From Anaerolineales bacterium (GTDB lineage Bacteria > Chloroflexota > Anaerolineae > Anaerolineales > Villigracilaceae), in NCBI GenBank assembly GCA_025056175.1, contig JANWWK010000033.1, forward strand, positions 39,427 through 103,426: a stretch of DNA of 64,000 bases, in the 5' to 3' direction. The notes under the pieces were generated by a model. The model was given only the letters and a program-made list of their open reading frames with translations. It made no database searches and was not told the origin of the DNA. Shown here in pieces: positions 51,039-60,481 of this stretch (position 1 is the stretch's first letter; each line of letters opens with the position of its first letter). A program made the translations under genes and the position numbers.

Positions 51039-53609
51039 ATGTCTACCCTTTTGCGCCGTACACTGACGGTGCTTTTCAGTGTGCTGGTTGTTGTTGCACT
51101 GCTGGCGGGCTATTTGAACTTCGTCTGGGTGCCGCAAACCGCTCAAAAATCGTTCCCACAAATGGAAGGGGAAATTCGCCTGCCCGGGTTGGATGCGCCG
51201 GTCGAAGTGTACCGCGATTCGCAGGGCATTCCGCACATTTACGCCACAACGCTGCATGACCTGTTTCTGGCGCAGGGCTATGTTCACGCGCAAGACCGTT
51301 TCTGGCAGATGGATTTCTGGCGGCATGTCGGGTCGGGACGGCTTTCTGAGATGTTTGGTAAAAGCCAGGTAAAGACCGATGCGTTTCTGCGCACGCTTGG
51401 CTGGCGGCAACTGGCTGAACAGGAATACGAGATGCTTTCCCCCGAGTCCAAAGCCATTCTCGATGCTTACACTCAGGGCGTGAATGCTTATCTGACTGGA
51501 CGCGAACCGGTAGAACTCAGTCTGGAATATGCTATCCTGACTGGCCTGCTCAATCGGGGATACGTCGTCGAGCCGTGGCAACCCATCCATACCCTGACGT
51601 GGGCCAAAGCCATGGCCTGGGACCTGCGCGGCAATATGGGGGCGGAAATTGAACGCGCCATCCTGCTCAAAACGCTCTCGCTCGAACAGATAAACGAACT
51701 CTTCCCGCCGTATCCTGCCGACCATCCGCGCATTGTGCCGGAGCAAAGCGCCGGCCTGGACGGAAGTCGTGTCGGCACGCCGGTTGTGGCACAGCCAGCA
51801 GACCTGCCTGGTCTTTCGGCACTCGAAGCAGCCGCCCATAACCTGTCTCTGCTGGCAGGAGTGCTTGGCCCGGGTGGCACCGGCATTGGCTCGAATAGTT
51901 GGGCGGTTTCGGGCGCGCGTACCGTCAGCGGAAAGCCTTTGCTGGCAAATGACCCCCATTTGGGAATTCAAATGCCTTCGATATGGTATCAAATTGGCCT
52001 GCATTGCCGCCCCAAAACCGAAGCCTGCCCCTTTGAGGTAGCCGGATTCTCGTTCGCGGGCGTGCCGGGCGTGGTTATCGGCCATAATGACCGCGTTGCC
52101 TGGGGCTTCACAAACGTCGGGCCAGACGTGATGGATTTGTACATTCTCAAAGTCAACCCGAACGACCCCAATCAATACGAATGGAACGGGGAATGGGTAG
52201 CGTTTGAGACGCGCACCGAAACGCTCCAGGTGGCCGGCAGTGAACCGGTGCAGGTCAAGGTGCGGGTTTCGCGCTTCGGACCGGTGATTTCGGATACGTA
52301 TGGCCCTCTGAAAGACGAGGTTGAACCGGAGGCTGAAGCCACTCCTTTCAAAGACCAGGCCGGCATCGAATTGCCTGAAACGTATGCCATCGCCTTGCGC
52401 TGGACGGCGCTGGAGCCGAACCCGGTCTTTGAGGCCATTTGGGGCTTCGACAAGGCCAGAAACTGGCAGGAATTCCGAGAGGCTGCCCGCCACTTTGCCG
52501 TACCAGCCCAAAACTTGCTGTATGCCGATGTGGAGGGCAACATCGGTTACCAGATGCCGGGCAACATCCCCATCCGCAAGAATGGCGATGGGCGCTTCCC
52601 CGTGCCGGGCTGGACGGACGAATACGCCTGGCAGGGGTACATCCCGTTCGAGGAACTGCCTTTCGCGTTCAACCCTGCCTCTGGTTACATTGTGACCGCC
52701 AACAATCAGGTGCCGCCGGAGGGCTATCCCTACCTGGTGACCGCAGATTGGGATTACGGCTACCGTGCCAAACGGATTGTGGAACTCATCGAGAACGCCC
52801 CTGGTAAGATAGATATTTCCTACTTTCAACAAATGCAGGGCGATAGCGAAAGCCTGAACGCCCGCAACCTGCTTCCGCATATACTGGCGCTTCCGGCGCA
52901 GGGACGCGCTGCCGAAATTCGGGATTACTTCTTGAAAAACTGGAACGGTCAGGAAACCGCCGATTCGCAGGCTGCGCTGTTCTTTGAGCGCTTCTGGTGG
53001 AATTTGCTGACCGAAACCTTCCATGATGAAGCCATCCCGGAAGATTTTCGTCCCGCCGGTGGTGCGCGCTGGTACTTCGTGATGCAAAATCTGCTCCAGC
53101 AACCAAATTCGGCCTGGTGGGATGATAAAACCACGCCGGCAACCGTCGAAACGCGCGATGACATCCTCTTGCGCGCGCTCGAAGTGACCGTTAAGGTAGG
53201 CGAGGAAAAATACGGCAAAGACTACACCCGCTGGCCCGTCTGGGGAGAAGAACACTCCGCCACGTTCCGCAACGGGTCACTGGGCAAGTCGGGCATCCCG
53301 CCCATCGAAGCGCTCTTCAATCGCGGCCCGTTTGCAACGGGCGGCGGCGATAGCATCGTCAACGCCACTGGCTGGGATGTGGGCGAATCGTTCGAGGTCA
53401 ACTCCCTGCCTTCGATGCGCATGATTGTAGATTTGAGCAACTGGGACAATGCTCTCACCGTTCACACCACCGGGCAGTCGGGCCACGCCTATCATCCACA
53501 CTACATTGACCTGGCCGACCTGTGGCGGAATGTGCAGTATTACCCCATGCGGTGGAGCGAGGCAGTCATTACGCGAGACGCGCAGGCAAAACTGACCCTC
53601 AGACCGTAA
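51039..53609 (+). CDS. Penicillin acylase-family (Ntn) hydrolase
   Basis: An 856-residue exported N-terminal nucleophile hydrolase. A membrane helix at residues 8-28 serves as signal or anchor. The precursor is expected to cut itself before Ser285, the nucleophile in GIGSNSWAVSG; the SNxW and the following KPLLANDPHLG block are the family signature. Early landmarks include GIPHIYATTLHDLFLAQGYVHAQDRFWQMD, and the C-terminus has FNRGPFATGGGDSIVNATG and TGQSGHAYHPHY. Family members cut amide bonds in penicillins, acyl-homoserine lactones or other acylated amines; which is used here is unknown. GGAGGAGG lies 5 bases before the ATG. Confidence 0.93.
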   Translation: MSTLLRRTLTVLFSVLVVVALLAGYLNFVWVPQTAQKSFPQMEGEIRLPGLDAPVEVYRDSQGIPHIYATTLHDLFLAQGYVHAQDRFWQMDFWRHVGSGRLSEMFGKSQVKTDAFLRTLGWRQLAEQEYEMLSPESKAILDAYTQGVNAYLTGREPVELSLEYAILTGLLNRGYVVEPWQPIHTLTWAKAMAWDLRGNMGAEIERAILLKTLSLEQINELFPPYPADHPRIVPEQSAGLDGSRVGTPVVAQPADLPGLSALEAAAHNLSLLAGVLGPGGTGIGSNSWAVSGARTVSGKPLLANDPHLGIQMPSIWYQIGLHCRPKTEACPFEVAGFSFAGVPGVVIGHNDRVAWGFTNVGPDVMDLYILKVNPNDPNQYEWNGEWVAFETRTETLQVAGSEPVQVKVRVSRFGPVISDTYGPLKDEVEPEAEATPFKDQAGIELPETYAIALRWTALEPNPVFEAIWGFDKARNWQEFREAARHFAVPAQNLLYADVEGNIGYQMPGNIPIRKNGDGRFPVPGWTDEYAWQGYIPFEELPFAFNPASGYIVTANNQVPPEGYPYLVTADWDYGYRAKRIVELIENAPGKIDISYFQQMQGDSESLNARNLLPHILALPAQGRAAEIRDYFLKNWNGQETADSQAALFFERFWWNLLTETFHDEAIPEDFRPAGGARWYFVMQNLLQQPNSAWWDDKTTPATVETRDDILLRALEVTVKVGEEKYGKDYTRWPVWGEEHSATFRNGSLGKSGIPPIEALFNRGPFATGGGDSIVNATGWDVGESFEVNSLPSMRMIVDLSNWDNALTVHTTGQSGHAYHPHYIDLADLWRNVQYYPMRWSEAVITRDAQAKLTLRP

Positions 53610-53614
53610 AAACA

Positions 53615-53641
53615 AGCCGTGAGCAGAAAATGCTCACGGCT
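53615..53641. terminator. Bidirectional terminator between acylase and the leftward operon
   Basis: Perfect 11-bp arms AGCCGTGAGCA/TGCTCACGGCT with a GAAAA loop. The plus strand continues TTCTGCTT and the minus strand continues TGTTTTTACG, so it can stop transcription from both sides. Confidence 0.8.
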
Positions 53642-53909
53642 TTCTGCTTCGCTCTGTGACCATACTTGCCAAATCTCCTGCGACCAGAAAAACGAACGCC
53701 CCTACCGTTCCCATGCCCGCGTTCATCATTCCAACCGGTGCAAACGTCCAATTCAACAACCAACCGACCGTATCACCCACCCAAAAACCGGCCCACGAAA
53801 GCACCAGGAACAGGAGCAGTTTGCGCGTCTTACCGCCGCGAATCAGGTGATACAGCCCGCCATACAGGGTCGAAAGCAAAACACCGAAGACAATCGTCGG
53901 AAGAGGCAT
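53634..53909 (-). CDS. Hypothetical 91-residue membrane protein
   Basis: A small protein with three hydrophobic stretches: residues 3-22, 30-54 and 59-80, which read as membrane helices with a Gly-rich packing pattern (NAGMGTVGAFVFLVAGDLA). It ends RSRKP, placing the C-terminus probably inside the cell. It begins eight bases after the mnmA stop on the same strand and its own stop overlaps the terminator stem, so it is the last gene of the operon. No function can be assigned. Confidence 0.7.
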   Translation of the reverse strand: MPLPTIVFGVLLSTLYGGLYHLIRGGKTRKLLLFLVLSWAGFWVGDTVGWLLNWTFAPVGMMNAGMGTVGAFVFLVAGDLASMVTERSRKP

Positions 53910-53917
53910 GCAGTTTC

Positions 53918-54988
53918 CTATCTCGAAGAAACGATGAGACCGCCGCCCAGAACCAGGTCTCCGTCGTAGAAGACCGCTGCCTGTCCGGGCGTAATATCGC
54001 GCTGAGGAACATCGAATCGGACGGAAACGCGGTTGCCGTTATCGAGGGGGGTCACCAGCCCGGGCGTTTCGCGTGCCGTGTAACGACTCTTGACCATTGC
54101 GCGGAACGTCCCCGTGGGTGCCTCGCCGCTCGTCCAGTTGACGTTGACCGCCAGCAGTTCCTGCGTTCCCAGGGCTTCTGCCGGGCCGACCACCAGGACA
54201 TTCTCTGCGGCGCGCTTTTCCAGCACATAGAGCGGAATGGAGGAGGCCAGGTTCAGCCCTTTGCGCTGACCGATGGTGTAGTTTGCCAGGCCATTGTGTT
54301 CGCCCAGCACGCGGCCATCGCGCGCAACGATTTTTCCGGGCCGGTTGACCTGTGGGGCATTCCGCTGAAGAAAGTTGCGGTAATCCTCCCCCGCCAGAAA
54401 ACACAAATCCTGGCTGTCAGGCCGCCGGGCGGCGGCCAGCCCCATCTGCTCTGCCAGCGCGCGAATTTCGCTTTTGGCATACTCTCCTACTGGAAAGAGC
54501 GCGCGGGCAAGTTTGTCCTGCGTCAGTACGTGCAAAACGTAACTCTGGTCTTTGGTTGCGTCCACACCTTTGAGCAACTGGGTTTTCGCACCCTCGCGCC
54601 GCAAACGCACGTAGTGACCGGTTGCCATGAAATCGGCACCCATTGCCAGCGCATGGTCGAACAAAAACTCCCAACGGATGTGACGGTTACACACCAGACA
54701 GGGATTGGGCGTTTCGCCACGCGCATAGCCTTGCAGAAAGTATTCCACCACTGTGTTCCGAAAAATCTCTTTAGCATCTACGGCGTAGAAAGGGATGTCC
54801 AGTTTGGCCGCCACACGCCGTGCCATCGCCATCGAATCGGGAGTGCAGCAACGGTTGGAGTCTTCCTTACCGGGTTCACTCCACAGCCGCAGCATCATCC
54901 CAATCACTTCATACCCCTCGCGCTTGAGCAGGGCAGCAGCAACGGAGGAATCCACGCCTCCAGACATGGCAACGACAATTTTGGTCAT
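53918..54988 (-). CDS. mnmA: tRNA-specific 2-thiouridylase MnmA
   Basis: MnmA activates U34 of Glu, Gln and Lys tRNAs with ATP and inserts sulfur at C2. The 356 residues match the family. The ATP pyrophosphatase loop SGGVDSSVAA is at residues 9-18, the first catalytic Cys in NPCLVCNRHIRW near residue 99, DQSYVLHVL near 145 and the second Cys in DLCFLAGEDYR near 195. The cysteine desulfurase gene is 43 bases upstream on the same strand and likely supplies the sulfur. tRNA-Lys(CTT) elsewhere in this window is not a substrate, since MnmA needs U34. Confidence 0.95.
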   Translation of the reverse strand: MTKIVVAMSGGVDSSVAAALLKREGYEVIGMMLRLWSEPGKEDSNRCCTPDSMAMARRVAAKLDIPFYAVDAKEIFRNTVVEYFLQGYARGETPNPCLVCNRHIRWEFLFDHALAMGADFMATGHYVRLRREGAKTQLLKGVDATKDQSYVLHVLTQDKLARALFPVGEYAKSEIRALAEQMGLAAARRPDSQDLCFLAGEDYRNFLQRNAPQVNRPGKIVARDGRVLGEHNGLANYTIGQRKGLNLASSIPLYVLEKRAAENVLVVGPAEALGTQELLAVNVNWTSGEAPTGTFRAMVKSRYTARETPGLVTPLDNGNRVSVRFDVPQRDITPGQAAVFYDGDLVLGGGLIVSSR

Positions 54989-55031
54989 TTCTCACCTGTG
55001 GCGCAGGAGGGTCTCTCGGACTGTCTGGGGG

Positions 55032-56189
55032 TCATTTTACGCCACTCAAATCACGGGCTTTTTGCACCAAACCGGGCAGGGCGCTCAAAAACGCTTCCAC
55101 ATCCTCCGGCGTTGTGCCGAGTCCCAGTGTCACACGCAGCGAGCCGAGCGCCCATTCGCGGGGGAAACCCAGACTCAAGAGCACCTCAGATGGCTCCGGG
55201 TTGCCCGTTTTGCAGGCCGAACCAGAAGAACAGGCAAATCCGGCGGCATCGAGCAGGTTCACCAGCAGGTTGCCATCCACATCCTTGAATACAAAACTGG
55301 CGTGGTTGGGAACGCGCTCGATGGGGTGTCCCGTCAGGCGTGCATTCGGGATGTGTTCCAGCACTGCGCCGATAATGTGGTCACGCAGAGGTTTCAGGCG
55401 GGCGGTGCGTTCTTCGCGTTCCAGGTCTGCCAGGCGTAAGGCTTCGGCCAGCCCCACAATCAGCGGAACGTTATGTGTACCGGCCCGCAGGCCAAACTCT
55501 TGCTTGCCGCCGGTGAGCAAAGACTGAAGCGGTGTTCCTTTGCGAACGTAAAGCGCGCCAATGCCCTTTGGGCCATAAAACTTGTGTGCGCCCAGAGAGA
55601 GCAAATCCACGCCCAAAGCCTGCACATCCACCGGCAAATACGCCGCCGCTTGCACGGCGTCGGTATGCAGGAGAACACCGCGTCGGCGGCAGACCTCGGC
55701 AATCGCGGGGATGGGATTGACCGTGCCGACTTCATTGTTGGAATACATCACCGAAACCAGGGCGGTATCGGGCGAGAGCGCTTGTTCGACCGCTTCGGGA
55801 AGTACACGCCCAAATTCATCGACCGCCAGCCATTCCACCTGAAAGCCATCCTCGGCTTGCAGGCGCTCGGCAGTTTTGCTCACGGCGTGATGCTCGGTGC
55901 GCGCTGTGAGAATACGGCGAAGGCCGTGCTGCTTTCTCTGCGCCAGCGCCACACCGCGTAATGCCAGGTTATCCGATTCCGACCCGCAGGAGGTAAAAAT
56001 CACCTCGTCGGGGCGGCAATTCAGGATGCCCGCAATCGTCTCGCGGGCGGTTTCTACAGCCGCTTCAGCTTTTTGCCCGTAGCGATGCGTGGAAGACGGG
56101 TTGCCAAAGGTTTCCGTGAAATACGGAAGCATCGCGTCGAAAACGCGCGAATCGAGCGGGGTGGTGGCGGCGTAATCCAGGTAAATCAT
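55032..56189 (-). CDS. Cysteine desulfurase (NifS/IscS type)
   Basis: A 385-residue pyridoxal enzyme that removes sulfur from cysteine to give an active-site persulfide and alanine. YLDYAATTPLDSRV opens the protein; FTSCGSESDNLALRG holds the cofactor loop near residue 68; SLGAHKFYGPKGIGAL has the PLP Lys near residue 200; and the sulfur-transfer Cys lies in CSSGSACKTGNPEPS near residue 320. The extended loop at that Cys is the IscS/NifS (group I) type, not SufS. The operon with mnmA suggests a tRNA thiolation role, but Fe-S assembly is possible too. No scaffold gene is adjacent. Confidence 0.92.
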   Translation of the reverse strand: MIYLDYAATTPLDSRVFDAMLPYFTETFGNPSSTHRYGQKAEAAVETARETIAGILNCRPDEVIFTSCGSESDNLALRGVALAQRKQHGLRRILTARTEHHAVSKTAERLQAEDGFQVEWLAVDEFGRVLPEAVEQALSPDTALVSVMYSNNEVGTVNPIPAIAEVCRRRGVLLHTDAVQAAAYLPVDVQALGVDLLSLGAHKFYGPKGIGALYVRKGTPLQSLLTGGKQEFGLRAGTHNVPLIVGLAEALRLADLEREERTARLKPLRDHIIGAVLEHIPNARLTGHPIERVPNHASFVFKDVDGNLLVNLLDAAGFACSSGSACKTGNPEPSEVLLSLGFPREWALGSLRVTLGLGTTPEDVEAFLSALPGLVQKARDLSGVK

Positions 56190-56260
56190 AGGAGAGCGCT
56201 TTTGCGTAAAACCTGTAGAAGACTGTAATTATACCCTCCTTGTGCGATGAAAGGAGCGCC

Positions 56261-59113
56261 TCATAGTGTAAAGTAAAACGTGGCGCCCTGTCCAGGCGCA
56301 CTCTGCGCCCATATCCGCCCGCCGTGACGGTGGATGACGCGCTGAACGATTGCTAACCCCACCCCCGTGCCGGGAAATTCGCTCGGATTGTGCAAACGCT
56401 GAAAGACGCCGAACAGTTTATCGGCATAGGCCATGTCAAAGCCCACACCGTTATCGCGAATGAAAAAAGTCTCTTTGCCATCCACGAACGTTTTTCCCAC
56501 TTCGATTTCGGTTGGGTTTGATTTTGCAGTGAATTTCCAGGCGTTGCCAAGCAGGTTTTCCAAAGCCAGGCGTAGTAAGCCGGCATCCCCTTGCACAGAC
56601 AGGTCTTCTTGAATCATAATACGCGCGTTGCGCTCTGGTTCTTGCGTTTGTAACGATTCGAGGATTTGCCGTGCCAGTTCGGAGAGATTGACCGGGTCGC
56701 GGCGCAGTTCGGTGCGGCTGATGCGCGAAAGCCGGAGCATATCGTCAATTAATTGCGACATTTGCTGGGTGGCTTCGCGGATGCGTGTGAGATAGTGCCG
56801 GGCATTTTCGGGCAGAGCGTCCTGAAAATCCTCTAGCAAAATGCGGCTGAAACCATCCAGCGCGCGCAGTGGAGCGCGCAAGTCATGTGAAACCGAGTAA
56901 GAAAACGATTCCAGTTCGCGGTTGCTGGCCTGCAGTTCGAGCGTGCGCGCACGCAGTTCATCTTCCATACGGCGGCGTTCGGAAATATCCAGCGTGGTCG
57001 TCACAACCGAGATGACCTGTCCATCGGGGCCAAATTCGGGCGCCAGGTACCATAAGGCATACGAATCTTCGCCGAACTGATATTCCGTCTGCATCGGCTG
57101 CCCGGTCTCGAAAACCTGTGCCAGGCAGCGTTCAGCAAATTCCACCAGCTCGGGCTTGTCGGCCAGCACTTCGCGGATGGTTTTGCCGATGATTTGACCC
57201 GGCTCGAAATTGGGCAAGTCACTGACGGCATTCGCGTACAGGTAACGGCCTTCGCGGTCATAGCGTCGAATGCGCAGGGGGTTGTTATCGGCCAGCGCGC
57301 GAAATCGCTCCTCGCTGGCTTTGAGGGCCAGGGTACGGCGCTCCACGCGGTCTTCCAATTCGGCATTCAACTGGCGCACCTGCATTTCGGCGCGTTTGCG
57401 CTCTTCGAGTTCCTGTTCCAGTTGCTCATAAAGGCGGGCGTTTTGAATCGCGTTTGCCAGCTGGTCGGACATCGTCTGAAAGGTTTCGATGTCCTCATCC
57501 GAAAAGGCAGATTCCTGTGTGCTTTGAATGGTGAGCGCACCCAAAATCTGCCCGCGTGAAATGAGCGGCAACGCCAGCTCAGAACGTGTGTGGGGCAGAA
57601 GAGGGTTGCTGAAGCGCACGGCATCCTCGCCCACATCCAGGGCAATGCGCGCGCGGCGATTGGCGACGCACCAGCCAACCATCGAGGAGTTGCCGATGGG
57701 GAACTTGTGTCCGGCTTTCATCATTTCGCGCCCGGCTTCGCCGGTTGCGGCGCGTAGAATGACGTCTTCTCCGCGTTCATCTACCAGAAACAGGCCGACG
57801 TAGTACAGACCAAAGCGACTCTGTACCAGTTCAACCACCTGCTGACTGAGCGTAGCGGGGTCGAGAATGGCGCTGGCCGCTCGGGAGACTTCTGCCGCCA
57901 CTTGAAGCAGTTGACTGCGGCGTTCGAGGGTGCGTGCATTGGTCTGCAGTTGGCGATGTGCCTCGGAGAGTGCCTGTTGCACCCGTTCGCGCTCGGCCAG
58001 TTCCTGACGCGCTGATTCATACAGGCGGGCATTGTCCGCCGCAAGGGCGGCCAGTTCAGCAAATTGTTCCAGCGATTTGACCTGATTGGGCGTGAACGTG
58101 CGTCCTGGCTCGGTGTAGGCCAGACCGATGATGCCTATCACTTCACCCCTGACCTTCATCGGAGCAGCGGCGATTGCGTGAAAATGACCTGCATACAAAT
58201 CAACCCGATTCGGCCAGGAAGGGTAATCCTCGATGACGACGGATGCACCGCGACGAAAGACCTCGCCGGTAATGCCCTGGTCTTCGGGCAGAAACTGCGT
58301 GGGCCAGCGCGAGAAAATGCCCCGTGAAGCTTGCTTCATGAAACCGTGCCGTTCGGGAAGATACATATCCACATATCCATGTTCCGTGTTGGTCAACTCC
58401 AGCGCCGATTGCAGGATGGATTGCAGCAGTGGACCGACTTCCAGGCGGTTGATGATTGCCAGCGCGGTTTCGTGCAGGGCAATCAGGTAGCGGGTTTGTT
58501 CCTGAAGTGCGGCTTCTGCCTTTCGCCGGTCTTCAATTTCCTGTTGATTGCGCTCAAAGGCGCGGCGCGCGGTGCGGCTTGCAGCGCTAATCAGAACAGT
58601 GACAATGATGAAGACCAGGGAAGCATTTCCCCACGTCATTAACGCCGACGATGTCTCCTGCACAGGAACATACCAGCCTTGCATTTCTCCCCACACCAGC
58701 AGGCCGCCAAATGCAATCGCCAGCAGCGTGCAGAGGAACGCCATCCATCTGCGCAGAAACATGGCAATAATCACCAGTGCAGCCACGACGCTGAAGTAAC
58801 TGTCGCTTTTCACTCCGCCAAAGATATACGCAGCGGTCAACAGTGCCGCCAGGTTCGCCAGGCTGAGAACGGCAATTCCCAACCGAACATAGCCGCGCTG
58901 CAAAAGGGCGAGCATTCCTAGCAAGAAGACAGCGAGAATGACAAGAAACGTAACACGCTGAATGTCCAACCCTGACCGAAAGTGAAGAATCAGATACCCT
59001 GCAATTGCCCCCAACGCGCACAAAATGAATATCTGCAACCAGGTTCGATTCGCTGCCTGTTCTTCGGGCAGGTTGGGTTGGGGTAAAAGCCAGTCCACAA
59101 TGCGGTCAAGCAT
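56261..59113 (-). CDS. Membrane sensor histidine kinase with GAF and PAS domains
   Basis: A 950-residue sensor kinase. Residues 25-180 contain about five or six membrane helices. A coiled segment follows (EIEDRRKAEAALQEQ), then two GAF domains (about 210-350 and 410-570; the second includes GNSSMVGWCVANRRARIA), a short coil, and a PAS domain with PAC-like end (about 600-720). The HisKA domain has phosphoacceptor His743 in SYSVSHDLRAPLRALDGF, and the ATPase domain has NAWKFT, DNGVGFDM and GTGVGLAIV. It is a soluble-ligand or light/redox-type sensor by pattern. No response regulator gene is adjacent. Start is the ATG at 59113; 18 codons upstream are open but less likely. Confidence 0.92.
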   Translation of the reverse strand: MLDRIVDWLLPQPNLPEEQAANRTWLQIFILCALGAIAGYLILHFRSGLDIQRVTFLVILAVFLLGMLALLQRGYVRLGIAVLSLANLAALLTAAYIFGGVKSDSYFSVVAALVIIAMFLRRWMAFLCTLLAIAFGGLLVWGEMQGWYVPVQETSSALMTWGNASLVFIIVTVLISAASRTARRAFERNQQEIEDRRKAEAALQEQTRYLIALHETALAIINRLEVGPLLQSILQSALELTNTEHGYVDMYLPERHGFMKQASRGIFSRWPTQFLPEDQGITGEVFRRGASVVIEDYPSWPNRVDLYAGHFHAIAAAPMKVRGEVIGIIGLAYTEPGRTFTPNQVKSLEQFAELAALAADNARLYESARQELAERERVQQALSEAHRQLQTNARTLERRSQLLQVAAEVSRAASAILDPATLSQQVVELVQSRFGLYYVGLFLVDERGEDVILRAATGEAGREMMKAGHKFPIGNSSMVGWCVANRRARIALDVGEDAVRFSNPLLPHTRSELALPLISRGQILGALTIQSTQESAFSDEDIETFQTMSDQLANAIQNARLYEQLEQELEERKRAEMQVRQLNAELEDRVERRTLALKASEERFRALADNNPLRIRRYDREGRYLYANAVSDLPNFEPGQIIGKTIREVLADKPELVEFAERCLAQVFETGQPMQTEYQFGEDSYALWYLAPEFGPDGQVISVVTTTLDISERRRMEDELRARTLELQASNRELESFSYSVSHDLRAPLRALDGFSRILLEDFQDALPENARHYLTRIREATQQMSQLIDDMLRLSRISRTELRRDPVNLSELARQILESLQTQEPERNARIMIQEDLSVQGDAGLLRLALENLLGNAWKFTAKSNPTEIEVGKTFVDGKETFFIRDNGVGFDMAYADKLFGVFQRLHNPSEFPGTGVGLAIVQRVIHRHGGRIWAQSAPGQGATFYFTL

Positions 59114-59170
59114 GTCGTTTCCTCGAACACTATCAACCCCACCTTTTGGCACCGTTTGTAAAGGCAAGGG

Positions 59171-60481
59171 TCAAACCTGCATCTGGCGTATCAGGTCGTC
59201 TATCGTCTCGCGGGCCAGTATGGAGTGTGCCTGGCCGTTTTCCAGCATCAAAACGGCGGGGCGGCGTGCGCCATTGTAATGGCTCGCCATGCTGATATGA
59301 TACGCTCCGCTGACCGGAATTGCAATTCGTTCTCCTTCCCCAAGGGGTGGAAGCGCAATTTCCTCGATAAGAATATCGCCGCTCTCGCAATAGGGACCAG
59401 CAATCGAGACCGTTTGGGTGGCCTTTGTTGTCAGCCGGGTAACCGGCAGGCAGGAATAACGCGCCCCGTAGAGGGCTTTGCGCGGGTTATCAGCCATGCC
59501 GCCATCTACCAGCAGCCAGGTGCGGCCGCCAATTTGTTTCACCGTCCCCACCTGATAGATGGCAACCCCCGCGCGTGCCACGAGACTGCGCCCCGGTTCC
59601 AGGTGCAGATAGGGAAGTTCCATCCCGCGCCGCTCACATGCCTGGCGTGTCCAGGCCGTCACGGCGCGAATATATTCCTGCATATCCGGGTGAGGCAATT
59701 CGTCTTCGTGATAGGCCACCCCCCAGCCGCCGCCGGGAGAGAAGTGCCACTCACCGCCCAGTCCGATTTCCTGCGCCAAATCGAGCGCTTTTTCGATGGC
59801 AGGCTGAAGTGGCGCAGGGTCGCGGAACTGCGACCCCTGGTGAAAATGAATGCCCCTGAGCGGCAGGCCGTGTTCACGGCAGAAGAAAGCGGCCTCGATG
59901 ATTTGGGTCTCGCTCATCCCAAACTTACTGCCCTCGTGACCGGTCTGCGTGGCAGCATGATGCGTCTGTACGGCCAGGCCTGGCTGAAAACGCAGCCACA
60001 CATCGGGGAGCCTTTTGCCCGCTGCCAGACGAGCCATTTTTCGCAATTCGGAAAGGTTATCCACCACAATCGTGCCAGCATACCGCAGCGCAGAGTGTAA
60101 ATCCTCTTCTGTTTTGTTGACGCCATGCACCAGAATTTGGGCGGGAGATAACCCGGCCTGAACGGCAATTCCAATTTCTCCTGCGCCGGTGCAATCTACA
60201 CGGAAGCCCTGCCCGGACGCCCAGCGGGCAATGACCGGGTTCAGAAATGCCTTGCCCGCATAGGTCACGCTCCAGTCGCCGGGCCAGGCCTCGGTCAGCG
60301 TGTGGCGATAGAGACTTGCAGCCCGGTCGAGTTCAGCACGGTCATAGACATAGAGCGGCGTGCCGTATTCTTCAGCCAGCCGCTCTATGTCACAACCGCC
60401 GATGAACAAGCGGTCAGAGACCACTTCCGTAGAAATGGGAAACAGGGAGAGACGGGCTTCGATGTTCACAGAGAGCCTCAC
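59171..60481 (-). CDS. lysA: Diaminopimelate decarboxylase
   Basis: LysA converts meso-diaminopimelate to lysine, the last step of lysine synthesis. The 436-residue pyridoxal enzyme has YGTPLYVYDRAEL near residue 40, the PLP Lys in VTYAGKAFLN near residue 75, GIHFHQGSQFRD near 210, LEPGRSLVARAGV near 300 and CESGDIL near 355 carrying the substrate-facing Cys from the partner subunit. It starts at GTG 60481, overlapping the stop of the FtsB-like gene (GTGA), so translation is coupled. The DapA-like enzyme elsewhere in the window may or may not belong to the same pathway. Confidence 0.93.
   Translation of the reverse strand: MRLSVNIEARLSLFPISTEVVSDRLFIGGCDIERLAEEYGTPLYVYDRAELDRAASLYRHTLTEAWPGDWSVTYAGKAFLNPVIARWASGQGFRVDCTGAGEIGIAVQAGLSPAQILVHGVNKTEEDLHSALRYAGTIVVDNLSELRKMARLAAGKRLPDVWLRFQPGLAVQTHHAATQTGHEGSKFGMSETQIIEAAFFCREHGLPLRGIHFHQGSQFRDPAPLQPAIEKALDLAQEIGLGGEWHFSPGGGWGVAYHEDELPHPDMQEYIRAVTAWTRQACERRGMELPYLHLEPGRSLVARAGVAIYQVGTVKQIGGRTWLLVDGGMADNPRKALYGARYSCLPVTRLTTKATQTVSIAGPYCESGDILIEEIALPPLGEGERIAIPVSGAYHISMASHYNGARRPAVLMLENGQAHSILARETIDDLIRQMQV

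Noticed and set aside
50829..53255. An 808-codon frame on the minus strand opposite the penicillin acylase gene
   Set aside because: No recognisable domain, no ribosome site, and the opposite strand encodes a clear penicillin acylase along its whole length.
53666..55288. A 540-codon frame on the plus strand opposite mnmA and the desulfurase
   Set aside because: It spans parts of two well-supported genes on the other strand and has no family signature.
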